A stretch of 64,000 bases of DNA from Erigeron canadensis (GCF_010389155.1 NC_057764.1:6696001-6760000); one strand, 5' to 3'; counted from the first letter of the stretch, positions 12,537-24,100 are shown. The notes: generated by a model not told the origin, from the letters alone. Program-made: numbers and translations.

Positions 12537-12665
12537 TTGTGATATTGGATTTAGGGTTTTGGACTTAAAGAAGAAAGAGAGAAAGGGATCTCGAATTGTG
12601 AATGATTGGAAGAGTAAATGAAAGGAATTTTGAGTGAAGTAAATGAGACGGATATTTGGTGGGGG

Positions 12666-12673
12666 TATATATA
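12666..12673 (-). promoter_or_regulatory. TATA-like box upstream of the extra ORF
   Basis: CTATATATA on the minus strand, about 130 bp upstream of the ATG at 12536. The leader between them is pyrimidine-rich (tttctctctttcttcttt) and contains aaaccctaaatcc, as many plant 5' UTRs do. This suggests a separate transcript for the extra ORF. Confidence 0.45.
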
Positions 12674-12699
12674 GGCAGTAAAATATTGCCAAGATATAT

Positions 12700-13252
12700 A
12701 CGAAAAGATATTTTTAGTCCCCAAATTTTGAAATAATTTGTAAAAAAAAATTGATTTTCAGAAATTTTGAGAATTCAAAAATATTTAATAACTCCCATCA
12801 AGCATTTAATGCTACGACAGCTGGTATTCCCACTCACCCACTAACTTCATCAATACCCATAAAAAAGTGCAGTACATTTCAGCAAAAAAGTCTTGACACG
12901 TAAGACATGTCAGGTGACGTTTGTGAGTGCGAGGTGAGCACTCGAGTAACATCACGTGTCACAAGTATCCACCAAGTAAAACATAACGTTATGAAATCTG
13001 GCTGACCACCATTTTGAGACAAGACCAAACTAGCGAGCTGGAGAAATTTTTTTCAGATGCCAGTTTCAACTGATGACTTTCAGTTGCATTTTTCAATAAA
13101 AACAAATTTTATTTTGAAAGATATTTTGAGTCTTTTCCCCCTAAAAATGTGATCCATTTGATCAATGACTAGTCTTTGAGTACATCAAGGCGTTCAATCT
13201 CCAACCAATCAATGATCACCTGGACCATCCTCAACTGAAGGGCCTCTCCAGT
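12700..13252 (-). other. Non-coding spacer between RNase H and the extra ORF
   Basis: About 550 bp without a reading frame. It separates the pol stop (TAA at 13253) from the TATA-like box at 12666. The spacing argues against simple stop-codon readthrough from pol into the extra ORF. Confidence 0.6.
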
Positions 13253-14560
13253 TTAATGAGGATTTAACATACCCTGTTCACTGATGAGATGTTTAAAACT
13301 TTTCTCATCAAGAGGTTTTGTAAAAACATCAGCTAACTGTTTATTAGTGGGGATGAAATGTATTTCAATGTCTCCTTTCATAACATGATCACGAATGAAG
13401 TGATACCTGATATCAATATGCTTTGTCTTTGAGTGCATCACTGGGTTGTGAGATATAGCAATTGCACTGGTGTTGTCACAAAAGATTGGGGTTCTTGTGA
13501 CTTTCATACCATAATCAAGTAACTGGTTTTTGATCCAGAGAATCTGGGCACAGCAACTGGCCGCAGAAATGTATTCTGCCTCAGCAGTAGACATTGAGAC
13601 CGAAGTCTGCTTCTTACTGGTCCAACTCACCAGTTTTCCCCCTAGGAAGTGACATCCACCAGTTGTGGATTTTCTATCAATCTTACAACCTGCATGATCT
13701 GAATCTGAATAACCCATTAGATCCAACCCTGAGCCTTTGGGATACCAAAGACCAAGGCTAGGGCACCCTTTCAGGTACCTGAAAATGCGTTTAACAGCAT
13801 GCAAGTGTGATTCTTTTGGATTTGCCTGAAATCTGGCACATAAGCATGTTGCAAACATTATATCTGGTCGACTGGCAGTTAAATACATCAGTGAACCAAC
13901 CATTCCACGATATTCTTTTTGGTCCACTGGTTTGCCATTTGGGTCAGAGTCCAAATTTAATGGAGCTGAAATAGGTGTGGTTTTAGATTGGATAGAATCA
14001 TATTTGTATTTTCTTAACAAATCTCTGACATATTTTTCTTGGTTAATAAAAATATCATCCATGGTTTGTTTGATTTGTAAACCTAAGAAAAATGTTAATT
14101 CACCCATTAAACTCATCTCATATTCTTGAGACATAATTTTCGAAAACCTTTTACACATTTCATCATTAGTTGACCCGAATATAATATCATCAACATAAAT
14201 TTGTGCCAGCAAGATATTACCTTTTTCTTTCAACATAAACAAGGTATTATCTATTGCACCTCTTTGAAAACCATTTTTGAGAAGATTTTTAGTTAGAGTG
14301 TCATACCAGGCTCTTGGGGCTTGTCGAAGACCATACAAAGCTTTGTTCAGTCTATATACCCAATGAGGATGCTTTTCATTTATGAAGCCTGGAGTCTGCG
14401 TAACATACACTTCTTCTTCCAACGTGCCATTCAGAAACGCACTTTTTACATCCATCTGGAAGACCTTGAATTGCAAGTGAGCAGCATAAGCCAAGAAAAT
14501 TCTGATGGCTTCAAGTCTTGCAACTGGAGCAAAAGTTTCATCGAAATCAACACCTTCTGC
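13253..14560 (-). pseudogene. Copia reverse transcriptase and RNase H
   Basis: Continues the frame of the upstream block after a TAA at 14561-14563. The RT palm motifs are intact: [12 protein letters not shown] near the start, then YVDDIIFGS with the two catalytic aspartates. RNase H follows with [18 protein letters not shown] and [10 protein letters not shown], ending in the usual ADVFTKPL tail. The stretch looks fully open from the upstream stop to 13253. In the element it forms the C-terminal part of the Gag-Pol polyprotein and would make cDNA in virus-like particles. The in-frame stop before it makes it a pseudogene at face value. Confidence 0.93.
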
Positions 14561-15446
14561 TTAACAGTAACCCTTGGCAACCAATCTTGCTTTGTTCCTT
14601 ATAACGTTGCCATCTTCATCCATCTTATTCCGGTAGACCCACCTTGTTCCAATGGGTTCTCTCTTTAACCCTGGAGGACAAGGAACAAGCTCCCAAACAT
14701 TGTTCCTCTCGAACTGGTTGAGTTCTTCTTGCATAGCTTCAACCCAGCTTGGATCTGCCATAGCCTCGTCAATCTTCTTCGGTTCAATCAGTGATAAGAA
14801 GGTGACGTTCAAGCATTGATCACTTGTGGCTCTTCTAGTCTGAACCCCACTATCTGGATTGCCAATCATTTGCTCGATGGGATGAGCAGCAGTCCATTTA
14901 GTGTATTGACTAGGTTGATATACTACAACATCAGTGCAAGACACCTGACGATCTCCAACAGATGTAGCAACTGGAGGAGGATCAGTCCAAGCTACTTCAA
15001 CTTCATCATCAGTGTCAACTGAAGAGTTAACATGATTTTCTTCAAACAAAGGTATATCTTGAAGAACTGGAGAAGCTTGAACTGGTTCTGATGTTGTTGT
15101 GGCACGTACATCAGATCCAATTACCAGTTTTTCAGGTAGGTTAAAACTGATAGAAGGATAAAATAAGGTGTCACTGAAGTTCTTCTTTTCCTTAACTGGT
15201 TCCAAGACTTGATGTCTGGAAACATTTTTTGGTGCAGTAACTGATTGATGAGCCTGATCAGATACACCAAAATCAATCGGGACAACTGAAGATAAATCAA
15301 GGGTTGATCTTTTGTTGATTGCTTCATTTGATTCATCGAATGTGACATGAATGGTCTCATGTACCTTTTGGAGTCTATAATTATAAACTCTATAGGCTTT
15401 TCTAATATCTGAATACCCCACAAAGACACCTTCGTCAGCTTTTGCA
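14561..15446 (-). pseudogene. Copia integrase C-terminus and RT N-terminus
   Basis: Reading resumes in a shifted frame just after an A run near 15455, where one extra A breaks the integrase frame. It begins near the GYSD...AYRVYN motif that closes Copia integrases. A variable linker follows, then the start of RT (MADPSWVEAMQEELNQFERN, TRWVYRNKMDEDG, NKARLVAKGY). It ends in TAA at 14561 where the family has a glutamine codon, so one C-to-T change explains it. Confidence 0.85.
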
Positions 15447-16397
15447 TCAAATTTTTTCCAACTGACTAGAATCGTTTAAGATGTAAACTGGACAACCAAA
15501 TACATGAAAGTATCCAATATTTGGTTTACAATTCCTGAGGACTTCATAGGCAGTCTTCCTGTGTCTCTTGACATAAACTAACCGGTTTTGGGTGTGACAA
15601 GCAGTTGCCACAGCTTCAGCCCAAAAACAGGTAGGAAGACCAGATTCAGATAACATACTTCTGGCAGCTTCAATCAATGTGCGATTCTTCCTTTCGACCA
15701 CACCATTTTGTTCTGGAGAACGAACTGACGAAAAGTTTTGAGAAACGCCAGTGTCAGTGCAAAATGTCTCCAATTCTTTATTAATGAATTCTGTACCATT
15801 ATCACCTCGCAACTGACACACTTTCTTGGTATACTTGAGTTCAATTCTCTTGATGAGAGAGATAATTTCACCAGGTGCATCACTCTTTGATCTGATAAAT
15901 ATCACCCAACAAAATCTGGTGTATTCATCAACCACAACTAAAGTGTATCTCTTACCAGCTTTAGTTTGAACATTCACTGGACCAAAGAGATCCATATGAA
16001 GCATGTGAAGAGGTTCAGTGATACTGAAATTTTGCCTGGTCTTGAAACTGGCTCTTTTCTTTTTGCCCATTTCACACCCTGGACATGGCTTCTCCTTTTT
16101 AAAGGAAAACAAAGGTATCCCATCAACTAGTTGCTTCCTTGACAACTTGTTGATATTTTTGAAATTAAGGTGGGATAACCGTTTATGCCACAGCCAGTTG
16201 GTGTCCTCATCAGCCTTGACATAGAAACAATGCTCTTTTGGAGCAGGCTCCATGTCCATGATGTAAACATTCCCTTTTCTTGGTGCAATCATGACTACCT
16301 TCCAATCCTTGTTAAAAACAGTGCCTTGAGCAATGTCGAACAGTACCTTATATCCATCATCACAAAGTTGACTGACACTTATCAGGTTATATTTCAC
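15447..16397 (-). pseudogene. Copia pre-integrase and integrase core
   Basis: A GAG-pre-integrase zinc-binding module (WHKRLSHLNF...CPGCEMGK, an H-H-C-C pattern) is followed by the integrase core. All three catalytic acids are visible: LHMDLFGPV, RGDNGTEF and PEQNGVVERKNRTL. The frame ends early at 15447 through a one-base insertion in an A run. A TAG at 16425 separates it from the protease in the same frame. The family role is to insert the cDNA into host chromatin. Confidence 0.92.
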
Positions 16398-16424
16398 ACC
16401 ATTGACAAACGCAACTTTTGTGAA

Positions 16425-16610
16425 CTAGATCTGCCCATTGTCAACAACACCATATCCTTCAGTTTTCCCACTTCCATCATTACCAAATGTCACTGCTGGT
16501 CCATCGCAGACAGTGAACTCTTCCAGCAGGGGCTTACATCCGGTCATAGTCCGGCCAGCTGCGCTGTCTAGATACCAAATATTTTTCTTTCGATCGCCCT
16601 GCACACCCAA
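16425..16610 (-). pseudogene. Copia aspartic protease segment, altered active site
   Basis: A 61-codon open stretch with the Copia protease context NIWYLDS..GRTMTGCK and TFGNDGSGKTEGYG. The catalytic triad, normally Asp-Ser/Thr-Gly, reads Asp-Ser-Ala here, and the usual Cys/Ser-x-His following it is also changed. The frame differs from the upstream gag block, and a TAG at 16425 ends it. Both the frame change and the altered triad argue that this copy cannot process its own polyprotein. Confidence 0.82.
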
Positions 16611-16618
16611 GTAAGTGA

Positions 16619-17605
16619 TTAGTTATTTTTGTGAACCCATCTTTTCTTGATGGGTCCACTGGACTTCTTCTGAGAAGTCCCAGGAGCTTGACTTGGTGTA
16701 GAACTGGATGAAGAAACTGGAGGGTTCTCTCCAGCTTCTGGAGTAAAAACAATTGGTTTTAGTGGAACATTAACCTCCTTTTTCTTTTCAATGTTTGCTC
16801 CTTTCTGAGCAGATTGTTTTATCTTTTGTTTTTGAGGAGGAGTTTTGACATTTTGTTTTTCAACTGAAGAAGATGCAGCTCCTTCCAAATTTTTAATTCT
16901 GGCAGTACAACTTTGTACCTGCCTTGACAAATATTGGAGTTGACTCTCCATTTTCAACAAAATGTTTTTTTCATCAGACTGCTGGCCTACGGACTTGGGC
17001 TCAGCGGGGGTTTTAGTCTTATGAGTTGAGGACTCATTTGACTTGTGAGGTAAAGGATTGTCACCAGATTCCTTTTTAACTGGAGCTTTAGCCTTCTTGG
17101 CTCCAGTTTTGACCTCAACAAGGTTGGTCTTAGTGGATTCAGATTTGACAATGTCAGAGGAATCATAAGGAGTTTCAACTCTAACAGATTCTGGCAATTG
17201 GTGAATTGTGGGTAAAACAGCTGCCATCTGAAGATCACCAGATTTCCAGGCAGTTTTTTGAGCATCAATGGTTTTAGAAAAAGCGTCATAATTTTTACCA
17301 GATGCTTGTACCCAAGAATTGATAACCATGTGTTCCTTTTCAAGATCAAATTTTAGTTTTTGGTTATCTCTTTCCAATGCCTCATTTTTCAAATCTGACT
17401 CTTTAAACTGGACACTTTGCAAATCATTTATTTGACCTTTCATGTTGTTAAATTCAACCAAAACTGTTTCTAAGTATCTTTCACAGTCAATTCTCATAGT
17501 TTCAACAAATAACAAGTCATCATTCAATGATTCAGCAATATCCAGTTTCAATTCTGAATCTATCTCGACATCATAATCCCTTACCTTTTTTAAAATGATG
17601 TCAAC
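16619..17605 (-). pseudogene. Gag C-terminal / linker region
   Basis: Same frame as the gag block after a TAG at 17606-17608. It is Lys/Ser/Pro-rich with a coiled-coil-like start (LNDDLLFVETMRIDCERYLE) and no enzyme motif. It ends at 16619 just before the protease, where the frame shifts. Long linkers between zinc knuckle and protease are common in large plant Copia elements. Confidence 0.7.
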
Positions 17606-19012
17606 CTATCTTCCTGACACAACATCATCTTTCACCACTGGTTGTTGATTCTCCAATGCCATGAAACACACATCTCTAATCTCTTCTTCATCATCAGATG
17701 AATCATCAGAGAGTTCCCATTTCCCTTCAGTTTGAGCCATCATGCACTTGTTATTTTCTTTCTCCTTTTCTTGTTCAAGTGACATGAGAGCAATCTGGGT
17801 CTTAAGTTTCTTGTATTTGGCCTTATAATCATCAGTTTTAACAAAGTTTGGGACAATGGTACCAGTTTGGTTGTTCATCTGACTAGATCTGCATTCCTTC
17901 ATGAAATGACCTTTCTTACCACATTTGTAGCAGGTAAGATTAGCCTTATCCATAGAAATTGAATTGGAAGCAATCTTGGACCCATTAAATCGATTAGATT
18001 TATGCTTAAACCTATTAAAGCTTTTAGCAATCATGGCTACCAGATCATCATCGTCAGTTTCCTCACAACCATCACTAAGATTTGTGGTCAGGCCAGAGTT
18101 CAGTAAGTTGTTTAACATTTCCTTCATAGAATGTGCCTGGACATTTTCAGTAGACATTAAAGCAGCACAAGGTTGCCCTGAAAAGTTGGCAGCCTTGGAA
18201 CTCTGAGCATGGTTTAAAGCATCTTGCTCAGCCAATAATCTTGCAGCATCGTTATCTTCAGTGAATCTGAAGGCTCCATAAAGGGAAGCAAGAGTATGAC
18301 TATGCAAGGTCTTTCCTTGTCTTAAGACAAGAACCATGTGTGCCCATTTGGATGGCAAAACATCACAGAATTTTTCAAGAAGAATATCCTTATCCTTCTC
18401 CACTCCCAAGCCTCTAAGTTGATTAATTAGGCCAGTAAATCTGGTATAAGTACCAGTTAAACTTTCATTTGGAAGAGCAAAGAAGGATTCATACTTCTTG
18501 TTAAGAGCAACCTTTCTGGTGACAATGGTGTCATTTCCTCCTTCAAACTGGAGAACTAATTCATCCCACATAGATTTTGCACTAGGAAATAGCACAAGGG
18601 TAGGAATTAGTTCCTCAGGTTTAGCAGAAAGGATCATGTTTTTCAGTTTGGTATCAAGATCAACCAATCTACGATCCTCATCTGACCAATGTTCCTCAGA
18701 TTTCTCCCTGGTGCCTCTTCTCCCAGTAGGGTCGAGAAGAGGGCTAACACCACTGGACATGGGTATATATGGTCCATCCTTAAGGATTTTCAACATATAC
18801 CTCTCTATCCCACCAAAATGCAAGAGCATTCTAGCCTTCCATGTACCAAATGTCTCACCATTCCCATTGAATTTGGGAACAGGAGAGTTGGAGTAATGTA
18901 CATGAACGTGGTTAGCTCCAGGAGTAGGAGGAGGAGGGTTAGTATTTAAAGGAGTAGCAATATTAGGATTAGATTCATTTGGACCAGAACCATTCTCACC
19001 TTCAGCAGCCAT
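17606..19012 (-). pseudogene. Copia Gag with zinc knuckle
   Basis: A 468-codon frame starting at the first ATG after the PBS (MAAEGENGSGPNES). The capsid-like UBN2-type region spans about residues 45-250 (FGTWKARM, SAKSMWDEL). One CCHC knuckle, CYKCGKKGHFMKEC, sits near residue 360. Its role is to form the particle and bind RNA. The block is intact in itself but closes with a TAG that cuts off the rest of the polyprotein. Whether that stop is natural or damage cannot be told from one copy. Confidence 0.92.
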
Positions 19013-19056
19013 CGAAGCAGACCTAGGTTATAGAATTGAAACAATTCAACCTGCCT

Positions 19057-19068
19057 GCTCTGATACCA
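19057..19068 (-). other. Primer binding site of inner Copia (initiator tRNA-Met)
   Basis: TGGTATCAGAGC on the minus strand, two bases inside the 5' LTR. It is the same primer type as the outer element. Confidence 0.9.
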
Positions 19069-19070
19069 CT

Positions 19071-20045
19071 TGTAAGTCCCAACTATTACTAGATGGGTGC
19101 TGAAGGCACCTCTATGTCGATGGTGAGTGAACTTTGCAACACAATCAATTAATCTGGATATGACCAGTTTAGATTGATTGTGTACTAGGTTAACTGGAGT
19201 AAATGTATTAAGGTGACAGAATACGTAAATTAATACAATGCAATAATATAAATGTCAAGTATATAAATTGGTGAGACAATATGTAATTTTCAAGTGTATT
19301 TTATTTATTGATTGTTTAAATAAAATATAAGGTTGTTGCGGAACCAAGATAATACATGAATGTAAATATCCTAACAACCCATGAATTACAATTGATCTAA
19401 ACTTGGAAATTCTCCTAAACAATCGAAACACTTAAAGTTGTGAAATGTTCCTTTTTGCGATTGAGAGAATGTTGCACAAGTTCACCAATATTGCAGAATA
19501 TATGTATTTGCAAAGTTGTTGAAAAAGCTTGTGCAACGACCTCTATTTATAGTCGAAGATTGAGCATGGGGATCTCAACTTCGACGTACAAATATGGTTA
19601 ACAGCACACAAAAGTATTGTTTAAATAATCCTTTGTGTGTGCTAAATAAAGTAAGACAAAAGGCTACTTTATTCAACCACTCTACATCTTTGCACCTTTA
19701 TCCAGGAACAATACCATTGTCCGGTTAAAAGGATGTAGAGTAAAAAGGACCTCCTCGTAATCAGTGTAAAACTTTGTAAGAGCATTTACACTGGAGGATT
19801 CTCCAGTTGATTGATCTGGTAGATTGTCAACTGGGCTTCGCTTCCATTGCCAATCTCTGTCTTCCATTTGTTGTCTTTGACTTCAACTGGAAGGTCTTCA
19901 GATTCTAGTCTTCAGATCTCAACTGGAGGAAGTCATCAGTTGCTAAACCTGTACAATGCAACTGGACTTCTAATATTTCGGACAATTCTGCATGCTCTCC
20001 AGATGTCGCTGGAGAGCTCCAGTTTAGCTTAAACTGGACCTAACA
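19071..20045 (-). repeat. 5' LTR of inner Copia (975 bp)
   Basis: Direct repeat of 7633-8607 with about seven substitutions. On the minus strand it begins TGTTAGGTCC and ends GGGACTTACA. It carries the same hairpin-rich CTGGAG/CTCCAG segment near its outer end and drives transcription leftward. Confidence 0.95.
19541..19553 (-). promoter_or_regulatory. LTR TATA box of inner Copia
   Basis: CTATAAATAGAGG on the minus strand, about midway through the LTR. It is a near-consensus plant TATA box and the likely start of the genomic RNA in the U3/R region. Confidence 0.65.
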
Positions 20046-20050
20046 TTAAC

Positions 20051-20111
20051 ATTAACACTCCTTCCACTAATATAATTTTACAATGAAACACCATAAATTA
20101 TAAAACCAACA
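20051..20111 (-). repeat. 5' LTR of outer element, second part
   Basis: Resumes the LTR interrupted at 7632 and ends CCAACA, followed by the cttta target duplication (20112-20116). Joined in register with 7436-7632 it gives a 258-bp LTR. Confidence 0.9.
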
Positions 20112-20116
20112 CTTTA

Positions 20117-21161
20117 TTCAAGAATTTAAACATTAATTACTTTTACATTCACCACCAACACTTAAAATAACTACGATACAACCTTTATATTAATTACTTT
20201 TACATTCATCACCATTGTCGCCCCCATCACTGTCCCCACTGTCGCCCCCACCACCGTCACCACCACCAACTCCGTCATTACTACCCCAACCGCTGCTGCA
20301 TTGCGCCGACATAAGTCTAGTGTATTGTTGATTGTAATCGGATTTGTTGAAAGATTTTTATTATAACGCACTGAATTCATCTAGTAGCACTTTATATCTA
20401 TAATCTATAATTAGCCTCTCACAAATGTTAGGTTGACAAACAATTACAAACAAATATTCAAACAATTAAATCAAGTTATGTTTTCTCTTTCTTCTTTTTC
20501 TCTCTTTGGTGATTGTTCCACGTGACATGATACATGTGCTCGTAACCATTTATTTGTAGATATAGCATTTTAGCCTCTCATTTTAAGCAAATTAACCTCT
20601 TATTTTAAGCAAATTAACTATTTTCTTAAATATTTTCAAAATACCTTTATCAATCTATAATCTATATTTATATCTATATTTATAATACCTTTGGGAACCC
20701 CCGCCCCCAAAATCTAATTGATATACCCAAAATACTCCTTTTTTTATTCATTAATTTAAACATCTGCACCTCATAGATCTATAATGACCAATTAATAATT
20801 ACAAAATATCCTCAATACTTAAAATAGCTACACTAACTACTTTTAACATCAATACTTTTTACATTTTCCCCACCATCCGTCACTGCCACTGCTGCCGGCA
20901 CCACCGCCAACGACTCGCAACCATCATCACCGCCGCCGTTACAACCGCACGTCACTACCACCAGTTACCATGACCACCATCGTAACTCTTTTAAAGCCTC
21001 ATCGCGCAGATAATTTTTTTAGTGTAAACTAAGATAAAAGTTAACAAATTAGACCCGGGTGGGGTCCGAATCAACTCCCTCAAAAACGAAAAAATTCGAG
21101 TCGGATCCATTTGGAGATACAAAATCTAAATAGGAGGGAAAAGGAGAAAAGGGGGATTCCA
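20117..21161. other. Intergenic region upstream of ATR
   Basis: About 1 kb between the nested retrotransposons and the ATR start codon. It holds two related stretches in which (a)ttacttttacatt precedes a run of GC-rich triplets (caccgtcaccacc and similar), near 20130-20300 and 20830-20960. A reverse-oriented relative is at about 57210-57310. No gene is visible. The ATR promoter should lie here, but I see no convincing TATA box. Confidence 0.5.
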
Positions 21162-24100
21162 ATGGCAAACTTGTTTAGCTTATTTCATGAACTCCGTGAA
21201 AGAATTGCGGCGTCGTCATCGTCGTCGTCATCATCTTCTTTAACCCCTCCAAACAACAAATCGTCATCAGATGATCCCGCTTTAATTCTCCGTTTTCGAC
21301 AAGTTATTCCCATTCTTCTTCAAACTTACGTCATCCCCAATTCTTCCGGTACTCTTTCTTCTCTTCTACATTTTCACTTCTAATAGATAATCTATCATCG
21401 ATTTATCTGTATATTGTTATCTATTTTTGTTTCACAGTTAGTTACCACATTTTTAGGGTTTACTTCTTGTGCTTTTAGTTATATAAAACTTTTGTGATGG
21501 TTTTTTATCTCGAAAAATCGAAGAACTTCTATTTCTTGAATAAAAAACTATACAAGTGAGTTTTAGATGCTTGTTGTATGCTTTTATTTTTTCGCTTACG
21601 GTTAGTGCTAATGTAAGAGATACGTTTTGATTAGTCAAAGCTATTACACCAAATAATCACATTTCATATCGTTTGTTGTTCTGTTATAAAGCTTGAGGCT
21701 TTATTACATAGAAACTAGAAAATGGAATGTAATTGTTGAGTTTAAAGACTAGTTTGAGTTTGAAGACCGGTATCCTGACCGTAAATCATACTTGTTTTGT
21801 TTTCATTTTGGAATGTAAAAGGGAGTGATTGCTACACTCAAAATGTTGCATGATTATTGTTTTTTGAACTGCAGCAAACGAGAAGGAAGTGATTGCTACA
21901 CTCAAATTGTTGAATCACACAGTCAAGATTTATCCTGGAATTTTCTATAATGGGAAGGCCAGTGCTATTTTACCAACAATTTGTCGTATATTGCCGTTTT
22001 TTGCTGAACCCTCTTTCTCGTAAGTGACTGATACCTCAACTCAACATCTATAAAGTAAATATAAGATTTTTAATTTTATGTTTTGGAATTATATTGTTAT
22101 TTTATTTAAGTACCACTGTTTGGGCGTATCTAAATAATCAAATGAGAAGTTGAAGTTGCAGTATGTTTTCTTGTTGAATCTTAGACCTGGGATGATATTG
22201 TGCTTACAGATATGTGAAGAGCAGCTTTGTGTTCATTGTTTTTTGGTAGTCGGCCCATCTTTGAGTGTTGAAAAGAAAAACTTTTGTGCTTTCTATACTT
22301 AAATCTTTCTTTAGAGATCTCTAGCTTGTTTCGGTGTCATTTGGGGTTGGTAAAATTTACATGATTTATCTTCTGCTTTGTGATTATTTAGATTCTCTAT
22401 ATCCTTGTGAGATCCCATGCTTTCATCTATAAGTTGGGCAACTAACATTTTACTTTCAGGTCTCGCCAAGGAATTATTTTTGAAACCTTGGGGTCCCTTT
22501 TATCCTTGCTCCGTTCAGGAGATCGAGATGCGTATCGTCTGTTTTTTAAAGATGTCATGGGGGTGTTTGAAGGTACACAACACATACTAAACTACTCTGT
22601 GTTATTGTTTCATTTATACGTATCTCTAAAATTAAGGAATTGTGTCCTGTGTTAAGTGTATAATATTTATTTTTGGTTTAATTAATTAGTATCTTATGTT
22701 TCTACTTTTAAATAGATCTCTTGACTATAGCTACAATAGCCAACAACACATGCAAATCTGAGTTGGAAGTGTCTCTGAGGTGTTTCCATGAATCCCTGTC
22801 TGTGATATCCACTGACTCTACTGCTCTCAGTGAACTTCCAGCATGCATTAAACCTATTGATGGTTTTGGTATCATTATCAACCTCACAGGAGTTGCCAGG
22901 TGGCAGCCATTCGCTACCTGGATGATTAAAGTTTCTTGTAAATGCTTAACTGAAGGAGCTCTATATGTGGAAGGTTTGATAAATGTGCCATTTGTTTTGG
23001 CTGCATGCAAGTTACTTTGCTATGGAGATGCTGCTTTGCAAATGGTTAGTTTCGCTTTTGTTTGATTATATCCTACATTAATTTTGGTTAACCTAACCTT
23101 AATAATAAGTGTTTTTCTTTCTATTTACTTATGCATTGTATTGGTTTCTAATAAACAAACATCATGAAGGCTTGCTTTGACTTGGTGCGCATATTAGGAG
23201 AAGTAGTAAGTGATGATATCATCCCTAGCATCATCCCTAGTGAAAACATGATCTTGTCAATATCGGCCATACTGAGTGAAGAGGAGGAAGGACGCCCCGT
23301 GTTCAGGTATTGATATTGCTGTTTGTTAGTGATTCATTTGAATCTATCTAGTTTGTATACTACCATTTAGTTAAGCATCCTTTGGTATCATATGTTATGT
23401 CTATTTCACAGCATATAAAGAGATCGTTTTAATATGGGAGTCTAGAGGTCAAAGTCATGTTAAATAATATCGTGATTTCATCTGCAAGATTTCAACTTGC
23501 AAAGTAATCCACAGAACCACTTGTCCATGACATATGTTCTTGCTCACTTTAAATCATTGACTATTTTGTTAACTGATTTAACATAATGAAAAAACAAATT
23601 ATAAGCATCAATAGAGATAATTTTTTCTTAGAATAAGAATACCAGTAATAACCATTATGTTCAGAGACTCAACATATGATTCTTTCTTGGGTGGATGCCT
23701 TCAAGCTCTATACTCTAGTTGCACTGATGATGTTATCAAGTTGACAGCCACGGATATAGTCAATGTCTTTCCTAAGTCAATGCAGAAGACTAAAAGTCCT
23801 GAGCTCAAGGTATTATTGTTTATGTTTATACTACAAGATATAGGCCTACATGTATGGTGGTTCACTTTTTTTCTTTTATCGTCCCTATCTTTCCCAGACG
23901 GCATTGTGTGGCGCATATGTTCGAATAGCCAAAGTATGTCCCCCTCATATCTGGAAGCCTGAATCATTATTTAATACCCTTCGTTCTCCAAAACCTTATC
24001 ATGGGCTTGTTGAGTGCTTTCAAGTGGTTCTATCTATGCTTGATCTTGATTTTGTTGGAGAGGCAACTAATGGTGAAGAATCCTTGGATGCATCATTGAT

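Larger units (their letters stand above)
7633..20045 (-). mobile_element. Inner Copia LTR retrotransposon, SIRE-like, 12.4 kb
   Basis: Inserted into the outer 5' LTR with perfect target duplications ttaac (7628-7632 and 20046-20050). Both LTRs are 975 bp and differ at about 7 positions (about 0.7%), six of them transitions, so it inserted recently. On the minus strand the order is PBS, gag, protease, integrase, RT, RNase H, then a long extra ORF region, PPT and LTR. Protease-integrase-RT order makes it Copia. The size and the ORF downstream of pol fit the SIRE/Sirevirus lineage (inference). All ORFs carry disruptions, so it does not look autonomous. Confidence 0.93.
3810..20111 (-). mobile_element. 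Outer LTR retrotransposon (non-autonomous), split by a younger Copia
   Basis: The termini are TGTTA...TAACA. Perfect 5-bp target duplications cttta lie at 3805-3809 and 20112-20116. The 3' LTR is at 3810-4143 and the 5' LTR at 7436-7632 plus 20051-20111. The minus-strand PBS matches initiator tRNA-Met and a polypurine tract adjoins the 3' LTR. The internal region of about 3.3 kb has no recognisable gag or pol, so it must have been moved by another element's enzymes. Outside the minisatellite the LTRs differ at about 7-8 of roughly 200 sites, clearly older than the nested insert. A Copia-type origin is inferred from the PBS. Confidence 0.9.

Noticed and set aside
12426..12692. Open frame starting at 12692 upstream of the extra ORF
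   Set aside because: Its first 50 codons read through the TATA-like box and leader. Only the part from the ATG at 12536 looks coding, and that belongs to the extra ORF.
22708..23010. Minus-strand 100-codon frame within ATR exon 4
   Set aside because: Shadow of the ATR coding strand; the plus frame matches ATR residue for residue in conserved blocks.
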